Positions 46,318-54,797 of a stretch of DNA of 64,000 nt are shown here, piece after piece. The stretch is from positions 1 through 64,000 of the forward strand of contig PDRW01000038.1 in the NCBI GenBank assembly GCA_002746935.1, read 5' to 3'. Made by a program: the position numbers and the translations under genes. Under the pieces are notes generated by a model. That model had not been told where the DNA came from and did no database searches. It saw only the letters and a list, made by a program, of their open reading frames with translations. Source of the DNA: Rhodobacterales bacterium. Lineage in GTDB: Bacteria > Pseudomonadota > Alphaproteobacteria > Rhodobacterales > Rhodobacteraceae. Position 1 is the stretch's first letter. Each line of letters starts with the position of its first letter.

Positions 46318-47862
46318 ATGGCCGAAGAACGCAGCCGGCGCAGGGGACGCGGTGGCGGAGGGGCGGCGCGGCGGGCGGCGCGGAGCGCAAGCGGTCCGGT
46401 GGTGGTGCCGCGGATCACCCGCAACATCCCCGATTTCGAGCCGCTCAGCGCCGAAGCGCTGGAGATCATCGAGGCCAATGCCGAAACCGTGCTCGAGGAA
46501 ATCGGCGTCGCGGTGGTCGACAACCCGGCAGCGCTTGCCCGCTGGAAGGAGGCGGGTGCGGATGTGACCGGCGAGCGGGTGCATATTCCGCGCGGGCTGG
46601 CGCGCAAGCTCTGCGCCACGGCGCCCGCGCGTTTCACCCAGCACGCCCGCAACCCGGCCAACAGTGTCGAGATCGGCGGCCGCGATCTGGTGCTGGCGCC
46701 GGTCTACGGCCCGCCCTTCGTGCGCGATGCCGCGGGCGGGCGGCGTTATGCGACGATGGCGGATTTCAACAATTTCGTCCGCCTCGGGCAGATGTCGAAA
46801 TGGCTGCACCATTCGGGCGGCACCGTCTGCGAGCCGACCGACGTGCCGGTCAACAAGCGCCATCTCGACATGCTGCTTGCCCATATGACCCTGTCGGACA
46901 AGCCCTTCATGGGCTCGGTCACCGAGCCCTGCCGGGCGGAGGATTCGGTGGAGATGGCGAAGATCCTGTTCGGCGCCGACTTCGTCGACCAGAACCCGGT
47001 CATGGTCAATCTGATCAACATCAACTCGCCGCTGACCTTCGATGCCACCATGATGGGGGCGCTTGAGGTCTATGCGCTGGCCGGACAGGCCTGCATCATC
47101 TCGCCCTTCATCGTCGGTGGCGCGATGGCGCCGGTGAGCGTTGCCGGGACGCTGACACAGGTCTGCGCCGAGGTGATGGCGGGGGTGGCCTACAGCCAGC
47201 TCATCCGCCCCGGCGCGCCGGTGATCTTCGGCGCCTTCGTGACCTCGATCGACATGAACTCCGGGGCACCCACCTTCGGCACGCCGGAAGCCGCGCAGAT
47301 CACCCTCGGCGCGGGCCAGATTGCCCGCCGCCTCGGGCTGCCCTTCCGCTCGGGGGGCAGTTTCACCGGTTCGAAACTGCCCGATGCGCAGGCGGGCTAC
47401 GAGACCGCCAACACCCTGCAACTCGCGCTTCAGGCGGGGGTCAATTTCATGCTGCATTCCTGCGGCTGGCTCGAAGGCGGGCTGGTGACGAGTTTCGAGA
47501 AATTCGTCATTGATGCCGACCAGCTCGGCGCGCTGCACAAGATGGCGGCCGGCATTGCCGTGGACGAGGACGCGCTGGCGCTGGACGCGATCCGCGAGGT
47601 GGGGCCGGGGGGGCATTATCTCGGCTGTGCCCATACCCAGGCGCATTTCCGCACCGCCTTCTGGCGCTCGGAGGTGTTCGACTACAAGCCCTTCGAGACC
47701 TGGGAGGAAGAGGGCGCGCGCGACACCCAGACGCTGGCCTCCGAACGGGTGGCGAAGCTGCTCGCGGACTATGTCGAACCGCCGATCGACCCGGCCGTGC
47801 GCGAGGCGCTGGAGGCCTATGTGGCGGAGAAGAAGGCCTCGATGCCCGATGCGTTCAGCTAG
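46318..47862 (+). CDS. MttB-family methyltransferase, non-pyrrolysine type
   Basis: A 514-residue member of the trimethylamine methyltransferase (MttB) superfamily. A low-complexity Arg/Gly N-terminus is followed by EPLSAEALEIIEANAETVLEEIGVAVVDNP, GPPFVRDAAGGRRYATMADFNNFVRL, DMNSGAPTFGTPEA and PFRSGGSFTGSKLPDAQAGYETA. The reading frame has no in-frame UAG, so it lacks the pyrrolysine of archaeal MttB; such members demethylate other quaternary amines such as glycine betaine or proline betaine, using a corrinoid protein. No corrinoid partner or activator is nearby. GGAGGA precedes the ATG. Confidence 0.93.
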   Translation: MAEERSRRRGRGGGGAARRAARSASGPVVVPRITRNIPDFEPLSAEALEIIEANAETVLEEIGVAVVDNPAALARWKEAGADVTGERVHIPRGLARKLCATAPARFTQHARNPANSVEIGGRDLVLAPVYGPPFVRDAAGGRRYATMADFNNFVRLGQMSKWLHHSGGTVCEPTDVPVNKRHLDMLLAHMTLSDKPFMGSVTEPCRAEDSVEMAKILFGADFVDQNPVMVNLININSPLTFDATMMGALEVYALAGQACIISPFIVGGAMAPVSVAGTLTQVCAEVMAGVAYSQLIRPGAPVIFGAFVTSIDMNSGAPTFGTPEAAQITLGAGQIARRLGLPFRSGGSFTGSKLPDAQAGYETANTLQLALQAGVNFMLHSCGWLEGGLVTSFEKFVIDADQLGALHKMAAGIAVDEDALALDAIREVGPGGHYLGCAHTQAHFRTAFWRSEVFDYKPFETWEEEGARDTQTLASERVAKLLADYVEPPIDPAVREALEAYVAEKKASMPDAFS

Positions 47863-47957
47863 AGCTTGCCTGGCGCAAATCGGCCCCGGTTCGCGCCTTC
47901 CGGGATGTGAAACAAACGCCAGGGCAGGTGGTGTGAATGCGAATGAGCGAAGGCGTG

Positions 47958-47993
47958 TTCCGGGGCCAATTCCGGGGCCAATTCCGGGGCCAA
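47958..47993. repeat. Three tandem copies of TTCCGGGGCCAA
   Basis: Three exact 12-bp units in the spacer between the methyltransferase gene and the possible immunity protein gene. Confidence 0.85.
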
Positions 47994-48048
47994 AGCGGGG
48001 TTGCCTGTCCGGCTGTGATGGCCATTTCACTGCGCGGCGGGGGCATCA

Positions 48049-48462
48049 TTGACTGACTGGACTGATTTTCTTCAGAGCCCTGAAGCAGACCAGGCCCGGT
48101 TCCTGCTGGATACGGCAATGGCCGCATGGGCGCGCCGGCCGGAAGACGACATGGCAGGCAAGGTCCGTGACTATCTGGCATTGGGCCATGTGGTGCTTGA
48201 CGGAAACCACAGCAAACTGCCCGAGCTCATGCGTTTTCTTGAAGATCCGGAAATGACGGATGATTTTGCGGCCTTTCATGAGCGTGTTCAGAACGATGCG
48301 ACCGCTTGTGCGGCTTTGGACCTCGCGGCCTATGCTTGTGGGTTCGTCTCCAGAATGATGGCCAGGGTGTCGGGCCATGGCCCGCTGCCCGACACGGTTC
48401 TGGAATCCCTTCCCGAGATTTATGAGTATTATCGGGATCGCGCGGAGTTTCTGGGGGTTTGA
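48049..48462 (+). CDS. Small helical protein, possibly Imm6-like immunity protein
   Basis: A 137-residue all-helical protein starting with TTG (reading MTDWTDFLQS); a later ATG at codon 24 is possible. GCGGCGGGGG lies upstream. The segment DATACAALDLAAYACGFVSRMMARV with LPDTVLESLPEIYEYY resembles the pattern I recall for Imm6 immunity proteins ('A.w..idA..Yi...ay......P..ie'). The match is weak and unproven. The gene is less GC-rich than its neighbours. No polymorphic toxin gene lies beside it. Confidence 0.55.
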   Translation: MTDWTDFLQSPEADQARFLLDTAMAAWARRPEDDMAGKVRDYLALGHVVLDGNHSKLPELMRFLEDPEMTDDFAAFHERVQNDATACAALDLAAYACGFVSRMMARVSGHGPLPDTVLESLPEIYEYYRDRAEFLGV

Positions 48463-48638
48463 CCGGTCCGGCCCCGGGCTTGCCCCCCCGAACGGCCGTT
48501 TGACCCGGACCACAGCTGCGTCAGGACGTGTCATGTTGACGGCCTGCGCAGACGCGGTGTTTGCAGGCTGCATCCGACAGGCCGGACGGGTATCTCCGGC
48601 ACGACCGGGCCAGTCCTTGCCTGAAATCCAGGCAGAAT

Positions 48639-48935
48639 TCAGGCGGCCTGCCCGGCCGGAGACAGGGCGTGGGCTTCGGCCATGAGCGCGATCAGAAGCG
48701 CGATGTGACGCGCCGGCGAATAGGCCGCGCCGCCCGATTTGCGGGCATGGTTGAGGCGGTCTTCCTCTTCGAGCAGGTGTGGCAGCGCCTTGCCCGGCGC
48801 GGGCGTTGCGGGCAGTTGCATCAGACGGCGCAGATCGCGCTCGCGGTCATAGTCTGCAAGGCCGAAGCGGGCGGCGCGGATCAGAAGTTTCGGGCGGCGA
48901 AGCCCGGCGAGAGGGGTTTGGGCGGGATCTTTCAT
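48639..48935 (-). CDS. DUF6477-like protein
   Basis: A 98-residue soluble protein: MKDPAQTPLAGLRRPKLLIR, AARFGLADYDRERDLRRLM and HIALLIALMAEAHALSPAGQ. The 'RPkLLIrAAR.Gl.dYdR.rdLrRll' block is what I recall of DUF6477, a small Rhodobacteraceae family. The start follows an AAAGGAG site; an in-frame ATG 20 codons earlier is unlikely. Divergent from the DUF6456 gene. Function unknown. Confidence 0.82.
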   Translation of the reverse strand: MKDPAQTPLAGLRRPKLLIRAARFGLADYDRERDLRRLMQLPATPAPGKALPHLLEEEDRLNHARKSGGAAYSPARHIALLIALMAEAHALSPAGQAA

Positions 48936-49171
48936 GTCGGCTCCTTTGGTGAGTCGGCAGCGATCATCACACAACCCAAGCGGGTGTTGCGCCACCTTGG
49001 CAAGCAGCGCGCGGCGGGTGTCGCAAGAGGTAATAATCTGAAATTCATGTTTAATTTGTCACGCTCGGTTAACCATTCGGTAACCAGTTGGGGATCATTG
49101 TGACGCTCAAGACTCGCCCTGTGGTTGTCTGCCAGCAACCCTTCGGGCGAGCATTCCGTTTTGGGGATGTC

Positions 49172-50311
49172 ATGGAAACCTGTTGCGCAGACGTCGCGCG
49201 GCCAGAGGCGGCCGTGCCGCCGGACTGGGTGCCCAAGCCGGTCCGGGCCTATCTCGCCCATACCGAGGCGGGCATGTCCATCCGTGCGCTGGCACGCCGT
49301 GCCGGGGTCCATCCCTCAACGGTATTGCGGCAAGTGCGCCGCTGCGAATTGCTGCGCGACGACCCGCTCGCCGACGCGGCGCTCACCCGGTTGGGACGTT
49401 TCTGGCAGGAACGCTGCGTTCTTCGTCCGGACCAGACCAACAATCAGGATCCGCTGCCTATGCTTGCCCCGATGGAAGACGATCTGCGCATCGCGCGCGA
49501 CTCGCTGCGTGTATTGCGCGCAATGCTTGAACCCGAAACCCTGCTGGTGATTGCCGACGGCGTGGAAGACGCCGTGGTGGTGCACAATTCCGGCGACGGC
49601 CGCCCGGAACGCCGGGCCGTACTGACCCGCGACGTGGCCGAGACGCTGGCGCTCAGAGGCTTCATCGAGGGCAGCACCAAAGGGCGGATTTCGCGCTATG
49701 TCATTACCGCGGGCGGGCGGGCCGAGGCGCGCCGGCTGATGGCCGAGAGTGAATCGCGCCGGGCTTCGGCGCGCGGCAATGCCGAAGACACCGACGTGAT
49801 CGACGCGGGCGGGATGTTTCTTGCGCCGGAGCGCCGCCGGCAAGGGCAAAAGGCGCGCAGCGCCGGGGCGGAAACGCCGCTGTCGGTGCTGGCGCGCCGC
49901 AAACGCGGCTCTGGCGGGGCCTGGCTCACCCCGGAGCTGGTGGCCGCGGGCATGCGCTTCCGCGAGACCTGGGAGATCGCCCAGATCGGCGGCGAACTCA
50001 CCCGCGACTGGGGCAAGCTGATGGCCGGGCGGGTGTCGTCCGGTCACGCCCGGGTCGCGGCCCATGCCGGGAGCGCCGCGACCCGGCGGCTGGAAGCCGA
50101 ACAGGATCTGGCCGCGGCCATCAATGCGCTCGGTCCCGATCTGGCCGAAACCGTCGTCATGGCGGTCTGCCGGGAACAGGGCATGGAAGACATCGAAGAG
50201 CGCCTCGACTATCCGGCGCGTTCCGGCAAGATCGTGTTGCGCATCGCCCTGGCCACGCTCCTGCGGCACTACGCCGAAACCGGAGCGGACGGCTACGATC
50301 TGGTCTATTGA
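49172..50311 (+). CDS. DUF6456 protein with N-terminal helix-turn-helix
   Basis: A 379-residue predicted DNA-binding protein. Near the N-terminus MSIRALARRAGVHPSTVLRQVRR is a clear helix-turn-helix. A middle winged-helix-like part follows (AVLTRDVAETLALRGFIEGS, ISRYVITAGGRAEARRL). The C-terminal DUF6456 domain has ETPLSVLARRKRGSGGAWLT, ELVAAGMRFRETWEIAQIGG and a helical end. The start at METCC is preferred, but TTG at 49088 and GTG at 49100 stay in frame and cannot be excluded. An AT-rich patch at about 49020-49100 may hold its promoter. Targets unknown. Confidence 0.85.
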   Translation: METCCADVARPEAAVPPDWVPKPVRAYLAHTEAGMSIRALARRAGVHPSTVLRQVRRCELLRDDPLADAALTRLGRFWQERCVLRPDQTNNQDPLPMLAPMEDDLRIARDSLRVLRAMLEPETLLVIADGVEDAVVVHNSGDGRPERRAVLTRDVAETLALRGFIEGSTKGRISRYVITAGGRAEARRLMAESESRRASARGNAEDTDVIDAGGMFLAPERRRQGQKARSAGAETPLSVLARRKRGSGGAWLTPELVAAGMRFRETWEIAQIGGELTRDWGKLMAGRVSSGHARVAAHAGSAATRRLEAEQDLAAAINALGPDLAETVVMAVCREQGMEDIEERLDYPARSGKIVLRIALATLLRHYAETGADGYDLVY

Positions 50312-50802
50312 GCCCTGGCGGGGCCGGTTGCGGAACGCCGCCCGACCGATGGGCCCGGCCCCGCCTTGGAAAGGTGACCACGCGGTCGTTTGCGGTGCCC
50401 CCGACAGCGGAGGCGCAGGACGGCGCCGCAGCCCCGTTTCCGCAGCCCCGTTTCCCATGTGTTGTCCGGCGTCGGTCCGGGGCGTTTGCTGCGGCTTTCC
50501 GGGCGTTTTACCCTGCCATAACAATATGTTGAACGACATATTCAAATTCCATTATTCCGGAATTCCGGACTAATGGAATACCGGGCTTCAGGGCTTCAGG
50601 GCTTCAGGGCTTTGAGGCCCGTGGGCAGCCCTGTGCTCAGCCCGGCGCCGGACAGGCTCCGGCACCGCAAGAGGGGTGGTTCCTGCCGCATTCCGCATCC
50701 CGTCGCGCGCCGGGCAGCCCTTGCAACGGGGCTCACAACAGGGGTTTACAACCGGGGCTGAGCTGCATGAAGCTCCCGGCGCCGCTGAAGGAGCCCGCGC
50801 CG
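50312..50802. other. Spacer before phoR with palindromes and short repeats
   Basis: About 490 bp without a supported gene. An AT-rich patch at 50515-50590 contains an inverted repeat AATATGT-TGAACG-ACATATT, the second copy of the palindromic element, and three and a half tandem GGGCTTCA units (50583-50612). Confidence 0.6.
50548..50575. repeat. Palindromic element, copy 2
   Basis: ATTATTCCGG, AATT, CCGGACTAAT: an inverted repeat with one mismatch. With flanks it matches 26 of 28 bases of the element at 19088-19115. As there, it sits in an isolated AT-rich patch in a long spacer. The next gene is phoR, about 230 bp downstream. Confidence 0.75.
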
Positions 50803-51837
50803 ATGACCCCGCAGGACATACTCACCGCCGTTCCGCTGCCCTGCGCCCATGTGGCCGCCGACGGGCGGATCCGTGCGATCAACGAGCCGCTGGCGCGGAT
50901 GTTCGGCGCTGAAATCCGTGGCCGCCACTACGTCACCGCCTTCCGCCAGCCGGCGCTGCTCGACCGGATCGAGCGGGCGCTGGAGGAAAGGGAACGGACC
51001 AGCGGCACCTATATCGGCCAGCAGGCGGGGCGCGACACCACCCATGAGGTGACGATTTCGCCGATCGCCGGGGGCGGGCGGGCGCCGGGCGTAGTGGTCT
51101 GTTTCGAGGACATCACCCATCTCGCCGAGGCCGGGGAACGGCGGTCGGAATTCGTTGCCAATGTGAGCCACGAGCTGCGCACACCGCTGACCGCCATCAC
51201 CGGTTTCATCGAGACCCTGCGCGGCCCGGCGCGCGACGATCCGGCGGCGCGCGAGCGGTTTCTGGTCATCATGGAGCGCGAGGCGCGGCGGATGAACCGG
51301 CTGGTGGACGATCTGTTGTCGCTGTCGCGGGTCGAGGATGTGGAGCGGGTGCGGCCGCTGGATATGGTCGATGTGGCGGCGCTGGTGGAGGCGGCGGCCT
51401 CGGGGCTGGCGCCGCAGGCGGCGCTGCGCGGGGTGCGGGTCGAGGTCACCGGCTGCGAGGAGGAACAGCTGGCCCCGGGCGACGCCGACCAGCTCACCCA
51501 GGTTTTCACCAATCTGGTTGAAAACGCGATCAAATACGGCCGCGAAGGCGGGCGGGTGCAGGTGCGGCTTGAGCGGCTGCGCGGCACCGCGGTGCTCAAG
51601 GGGGCGGGGCTTCGGCTGTCGGTCAGGGACGACGGCGAGGGCATCGACCCGCGCCATCTCGCCCGTCTCACCGAACGGTTCTACCGGGTCGATTCGCACC
51701 GGTCGCGCGGCATGGGCGGCACCGGGCTGGGGCTGGCGATCGTCAAGCATATCGTCAACCGCCACCGCGGGCGGCTGCGGATCGAGAGCGTGCCGGGCGC
51801 GGGGTCGACCTTTGCCGTGTTTCTGCCGCTGGCGTGA
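50803..51837 (+). CDS. phoR: PhoR-like sensor histidine kinase, no membrane segments
   Basis: A 344-residue kinase for the phosphate-starvation response. A PAS-like domain (about 10-105) is followed by the HisKA motif FVANVSHELRTPLTAI with phospho-acceptor His123, then the ATPase boxes QLTQVFTNLVENAIKYG, VRDDGEGIDP, RFYRVD and GGTGLGLAIVKHI. Unlike E. coli PhoR it has no N-terminal membrane helices, so it probably senses through PhoU/Pst at the membrane from the cytoplasm. GAAGGAG precedes the ATG; an ATG 12 codons earlier is a weaker choice. Upstream of pstS on the same strand. Confidence 0.93.
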   Translation: MTPQDILTAVPLPCAHVAADGRIRAINEPLARMFGAEIRGRHYVTAFRQPALLDRIERALEERERTSGTYIGQQAGRDTTHEVTISPIAGGGRAPGVVVCFEDITHLAEAGERRSEFVANVSHELRTPLTAITGFIETLRGPARDDPAARERFLVIMEREARRMNRLVDDLLSLSRVEDVERVRPLDMVDVAALVEAAASGLAPQAALRGVRVEVTGCEEEQLAPGDADQLTQVFTNLVENAIKYGREGGRVQVRLERLRGTAVLKGAGLRLSVRDDGEGIDPRHLARLTERFYRVDSHRSRGMGGTGLGLAIVKHIVNRHRGRLRIESVPGAGSTFAVFLPLA

Positions 51838-51871
51838 GCGGGGCGGGGCGGGCTGGCTTTCATGCTGTGTT

Positions 51872-51896
51872 GAGTATTTTCCCAGGAAAAAGGGGG
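51872..51896. repeat. Dispersed intergenic repeat, copy C (inverted)
   Basis: The reverse complement of the copies at 3453 and 43073: GAGTATTTTCCCAGGAAAAA followed by a G run. It lies just after the phoR stop codon. Confidence 0.55.
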
Positions 51897-52026
51897 ATTC
51901 GGGGCCGGGGTGGCCCGCGCGGCGGTTTGGCGGGCGGTTTGACGGTGGGGGCAGCGCTTTTCCTCGGGGCGGTTTCTGTACCTGCAAGGCCCAGGCTCGT
52001 GACAATCCCAGGGCCATCCGGGGGAT

Positions 52027-52048
52027 TTGTTACAAAGCTGTTACACCC
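52027..52048 (+). promoter_or_regulatory. Pho box of pstS
   Basis: Two 11-bp repeats, TTGTTACAAAG and CTGTTACACCC, match the PhoB-binding Pho box (CTGTCAT-type heptamers at 11-bp spacing). A possible -10, TAGAAA, starts 7 bp downstream at 52055. A further TCGTGACAATC at 51998 may be another half site. The spacer lies directly before pstS, so PhoB control of the pst genes is likely. Confidence 0.72.
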
Positions 52049-52150
52049 CTGGCCTAGAAATCTGGTGCGCGGCGCCACGGCCTGCGCCGCCGGACGCCCG
52101 CAAGGCGGCCGCGCCGATGACACCCGATGACACAGCCTCAGGAGACAGAC

Positions 52151-53182
52151 ATGTCCTTCGTCAAACTGACCGCCTCGACGCTGGCGATTGCCGCCGTTTC
52201 GGCCACCGCCGCCGCGGCCCGTGACCAGGTTCAGGTCGCCGGTTCATCCACCGTGCTGCCCTATGCCTCCATCGTGGCCGAAGCCTTCGGCGAAAACTTC
52301 GACTTTCCCACCCCGGTGGTGGAATCGGGCGGCTCTTCGGCGGGGCTGAAGAAGTTCTGTCAGGGGGTTGGCGAAGAGACCATCGACATCGCCAATGCCT
52401 CGCGCCGGATCCGCGACAAGGAGATCAAGGCCTGTGCCGAAGCGGGGGTGACCGGGATCATCGAGGTGCGGATCGGCTATGACGGCATCGTCTTTGCCTC
52501 GCAGCTTGACGGGCCGGCCTATACCGCCTTCACCCAGGCGGATATTTTCAACGCGCTGGCGCCGAAGGTGATGGTGGACGGCGCGCTGGTCGACAACCCG
52601 CACCGGAAATGGTCGGACGTCAACCCCGACCTTCCGGCGGAAGACATCCTTGCCTTCATCCCCGGCACCAAGCACGGCACCCGGGAAGTGTTCGAGGAGA
52701 AGGTGATTGCCGCCGGCTGCGAGGCCACCGGCGCTTTCGAGGCGATGAAGGCGGCGGGGATGTCGGAGGACGAGGCCGAGGATGCCTGTCTCGAGGTTCA
52801 CAGCGACGGCCGGTCGGTGGATATTGACGGCGATTACACCGAGACCCTCGCCTCGATCGACGCCAATGCTCATGCCATCGGGGTGTTCGGCCTCGCCTTC
52901 TACGAGAACAACACCGACAAGCTCAAGGTCGCCACCATGGCCGGTGTCGAGCCCACTACCGAGACCATCGCGTCGGGGGATTATCCGGTGTCGCGGCCGT
53001 TGTTCTTCTATGTGAAAAAGGCCCATATCGGCGTGGTGCCGGGGGTGAAGGATTATGCCGAATTCTTCATCTCCGACGATATGGCGGGGCCTGACGGGCC
53101 GCTGGCGGAATACGGGCTGGTCTCGGACCCGGAGCTTCTGGCGACCCAGGAGGCGGTCGCCGCGGAAGAGACCATGAAGTAG
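52151..53182 (+). CDS. pstS: Phosphate-binding periplasmic protein PstS
   Basis: A 343-residue binding protein with a signal peptide (MSFVKLTASTLAIAAVSATA, AAARDQ). The mature N-terminus QVQVAGSSTVLPYASIVAEA and FPTPVVESGGSSAGLKKFCQG are the standard phosphate-site loops, with DIANASRRIRDKEIKAC following. SSTV and GGSSAG residues bind the phosphate. AGGAGAC precedes the ATG. First gene of the Pst transporter set, behind a Pho box. Confidence 0.96.
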   Translation: MSFVKLTASTLAIAAVSATAAAARDQVQVAGSSTVLPYASIVAEAFGENFDFPTPVVESGGSSAGLKKFCQGVGEETIDIANASRRIRDKEIKACAEAGVTGIIEVRIGYDGIVFASQLDGPAYTAFTQADIFNALAPKVMVDGALVDNPHRKWSDVNPDLPAEDILAFIPGTKHGTREVFEEKVIAAGCEATGAFEAMKAAGMSEDEAEDACLEVHSDGRSVDIDGDYTETLASIDANAHAIGVFGLAFYENNTDKLKVATMAGVEPTTETIASGDYPVSRPLFFYVKKAHIGVVPGVKDYAEFFISDDMAGPDGPLAEYGLVSDPELLATQEAVAAEETMK

Positions 53183-53267
53183 GCTTTTCCGGGCAATGCG
53201 GGGGCGGTGCGCACCGGCGCGCTCCCGCATTGCCCGCCGGTTGTTCTTCATCTGAACGGGGGCGCAT

Positions 53268-54797
53268 ATGTCGCCATTCTGGCTTCTCCTCAGCGTTTTC
53301 CTGCTGGCGGTCATCGGTTTCGTGCTCGGGCGCCGGCGCGCGCTCGCGAGCGTCGACGATCCGCGCAAGCTGCATTCCCGCCCGGCCTATTACGGCGCTC
53401 ACCTCGCCATGCTGACCTTCGTGCCGGCGGTGCTGCTGCTCGGGGCCTGGCTGGTGGCGCAGCCGCTGGCCATCGACCGGGTGGTCGCGGGCAACCTCCC
53501 CGAAAGCGTCCGGGCCGATACGGGGGCCGATACGGGGGCCGATACAGGGGCCGATACGGGGGCGGATACGGGGGCCGACAAGGGGGCGCTCAGCCTCATC
53601 ATGTCGGATGTGCAAAGGGTCGCCCACGGGCTCGATACGGCGGTGGCCCGCGGCGTGCTGAGCCGGGCCGAGGCGCGCGCGCTTGACGCCGGCACCGACG
53701 ACATTCGCGGGCTGCTCGGCGGCATCGGGGTGGCGCTTGGCGCGGAGGTGAAGCCGGAGGTTCTGGCGGCGGCGCAGAGCTACCGGCGGCTGGCGAAGAG
53801 TGGCGCGTGGGCGATGAGCCTCGTGGTGCTGGCGCTGGCGCTGGCGGGGCTGGGCTGGGCCTGGCGCCGCACCGACGGCCGATTGCGCGCCCGCAACCGG
53901 GTCGAGGCCGGGATCCTCTGGCTGCTGATCGCGGCGGCCACGGTGGCGATCCTGACCACCGTGGGCATCGTGCTGTCGCTGCTGTTCAACGCCATCGAGT
54001 TCTTCCGGCTCTATCCGGCGGGGGCGTTTTTCACCTCGCTGGAATGGGCGCCGAGTTTCTCCGGGCGGGGCGGGGCCTCGGAGCTCGGGATCCTGCCGCT
54101 TCTCTGGGGTACCTTCTACATCTCGCTGATCGCGCTGCTGGTGGCGGTGCCGATCGGGCTTTATGCCGCCGTCTATCTCTCGGAATACGCGAGCCCAAGG
54201 CTGCGCAGCTTTGCCAAGCCGCTTCTGGAGGTGCTCGCGGGGATTCCGACCATTGTTTATGGCCTGTTCGCGCTGCTCACCGTGGGGCCGCTGCTGCTCG
54301 GCGTTTTCGGCAACGAGGGGCTGGGCTGGATGAGCGGGGGCAGGGCGGTGATGACCGCGGGGATCACCATGGGGGTGATGCTCATTCCCTTCGTCTCGTC
54401 GCTTTCCGACGACATCATCAACGCGGTGCCGCAGGCGCTGCGCGACGGCTCCTACGGGCTCGGGGCGACGCGCTCGGAGACCGTGCGCCATGTGATCCTG
54501 CCGGCGGCGCTGCCGGGCATCGTCGGTGCGGTGCTGCTGGCGGCCTCGCGGGCCATCGGCGAGACCATGATCGTGGTGATGGGGGCGGGGGCCGCGGCGC
54601 GGATGAGCCTCAACCCGTTCGAGGCGATGACCACCGTGACCGCGAAGATCGTCAGCCAGCTCACCGGCGACAGCGATTTCGCCTCGCCCGAGGCGCTGGT
54701 GGCCTTCGCCCTGGGGATGACGCTGTTTGTCGTCACCCTCGGGCTCAACGTGCTCGCGCTCTATATCGTGCGCAAATACCGGGAGCAGTACGAATGA
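53268..54797 (+). CDS. pstC: Phosphate ABC transporter permease PstC
   Basis: A 509-residue permease. The first 220 residues form the alphaproteobacterial N-terminal extension with three membrane segments. The permease domain starts near LGILPLLWGTFYISLIALLV and carries LLEVLAGIPTIVYGLFAL and the EAA loop AVPQALRDGSYGLGATRSETVRHVILPAALPGIVG. Between membrane segments 2 and 3 there is a tetrapeptide repeat (ADTG x5) from a 12-bp minisatellite. The stop overlaps the pstA start (ATGA). Confidence 0.96.
   Translation: MSPFWLLLSVFLLAVIGFVLGRRRALASVDDPRKLHSRPAYYGAHLAMLTFVPAVLLLGAWLVAQPLAIDRVVAGNLPESVRADTGADTGADTGADTGADTGADKGALSLIMSDVQRVAHGLDTAVARGVLSRAEARALDAGTDDIRGLLGGIGVALGAEVKPEVLAAAQSYRRLAKSGAWAMSLVVLALALAGLGWAWRRTDGRLRARNRVEAGILWLLIAAATVAILTTVGIVLSLLFNAIEFFRLYPAGAFFTSLEWAPSFSGRGGASELGILPLLWGTFYISLIALLVAVPIGLYAAVYLSEYASPRLRSFAKPLLEVLAGIPTIVYGLFALLTVGPLLLGVFGNEGLGWMSGGRAVMTAGITMGVMLIPFVSSLSDDIINAVPQALRDGSYGLGATRSETVRHVILPAALPGIVGAVLLAASRAIGETMIVVMGAGAAARMSLNPFEAMTTVTAKIVSQLTGDSDFASPEALVAFALGMTLFVVTLGLNVLALYIVRKYREQYE
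53514..53573 (+). repeat. 12-bp minisatellite in pstC
   Basis: Five units of GCCGATACGGGG (with single-base variants), encoding ADTG repeats in the periplasmic or linker part of PstC. In-frame, so copy number could vary without breaking the gene. Confidence 0.9.

Noticed and set aside
46318-47862. Pyrrolysine-containing trimethylamine methyltransferase
   Set aside because: The frame is open without any in-frame UAG, and no pyl genes are seen.
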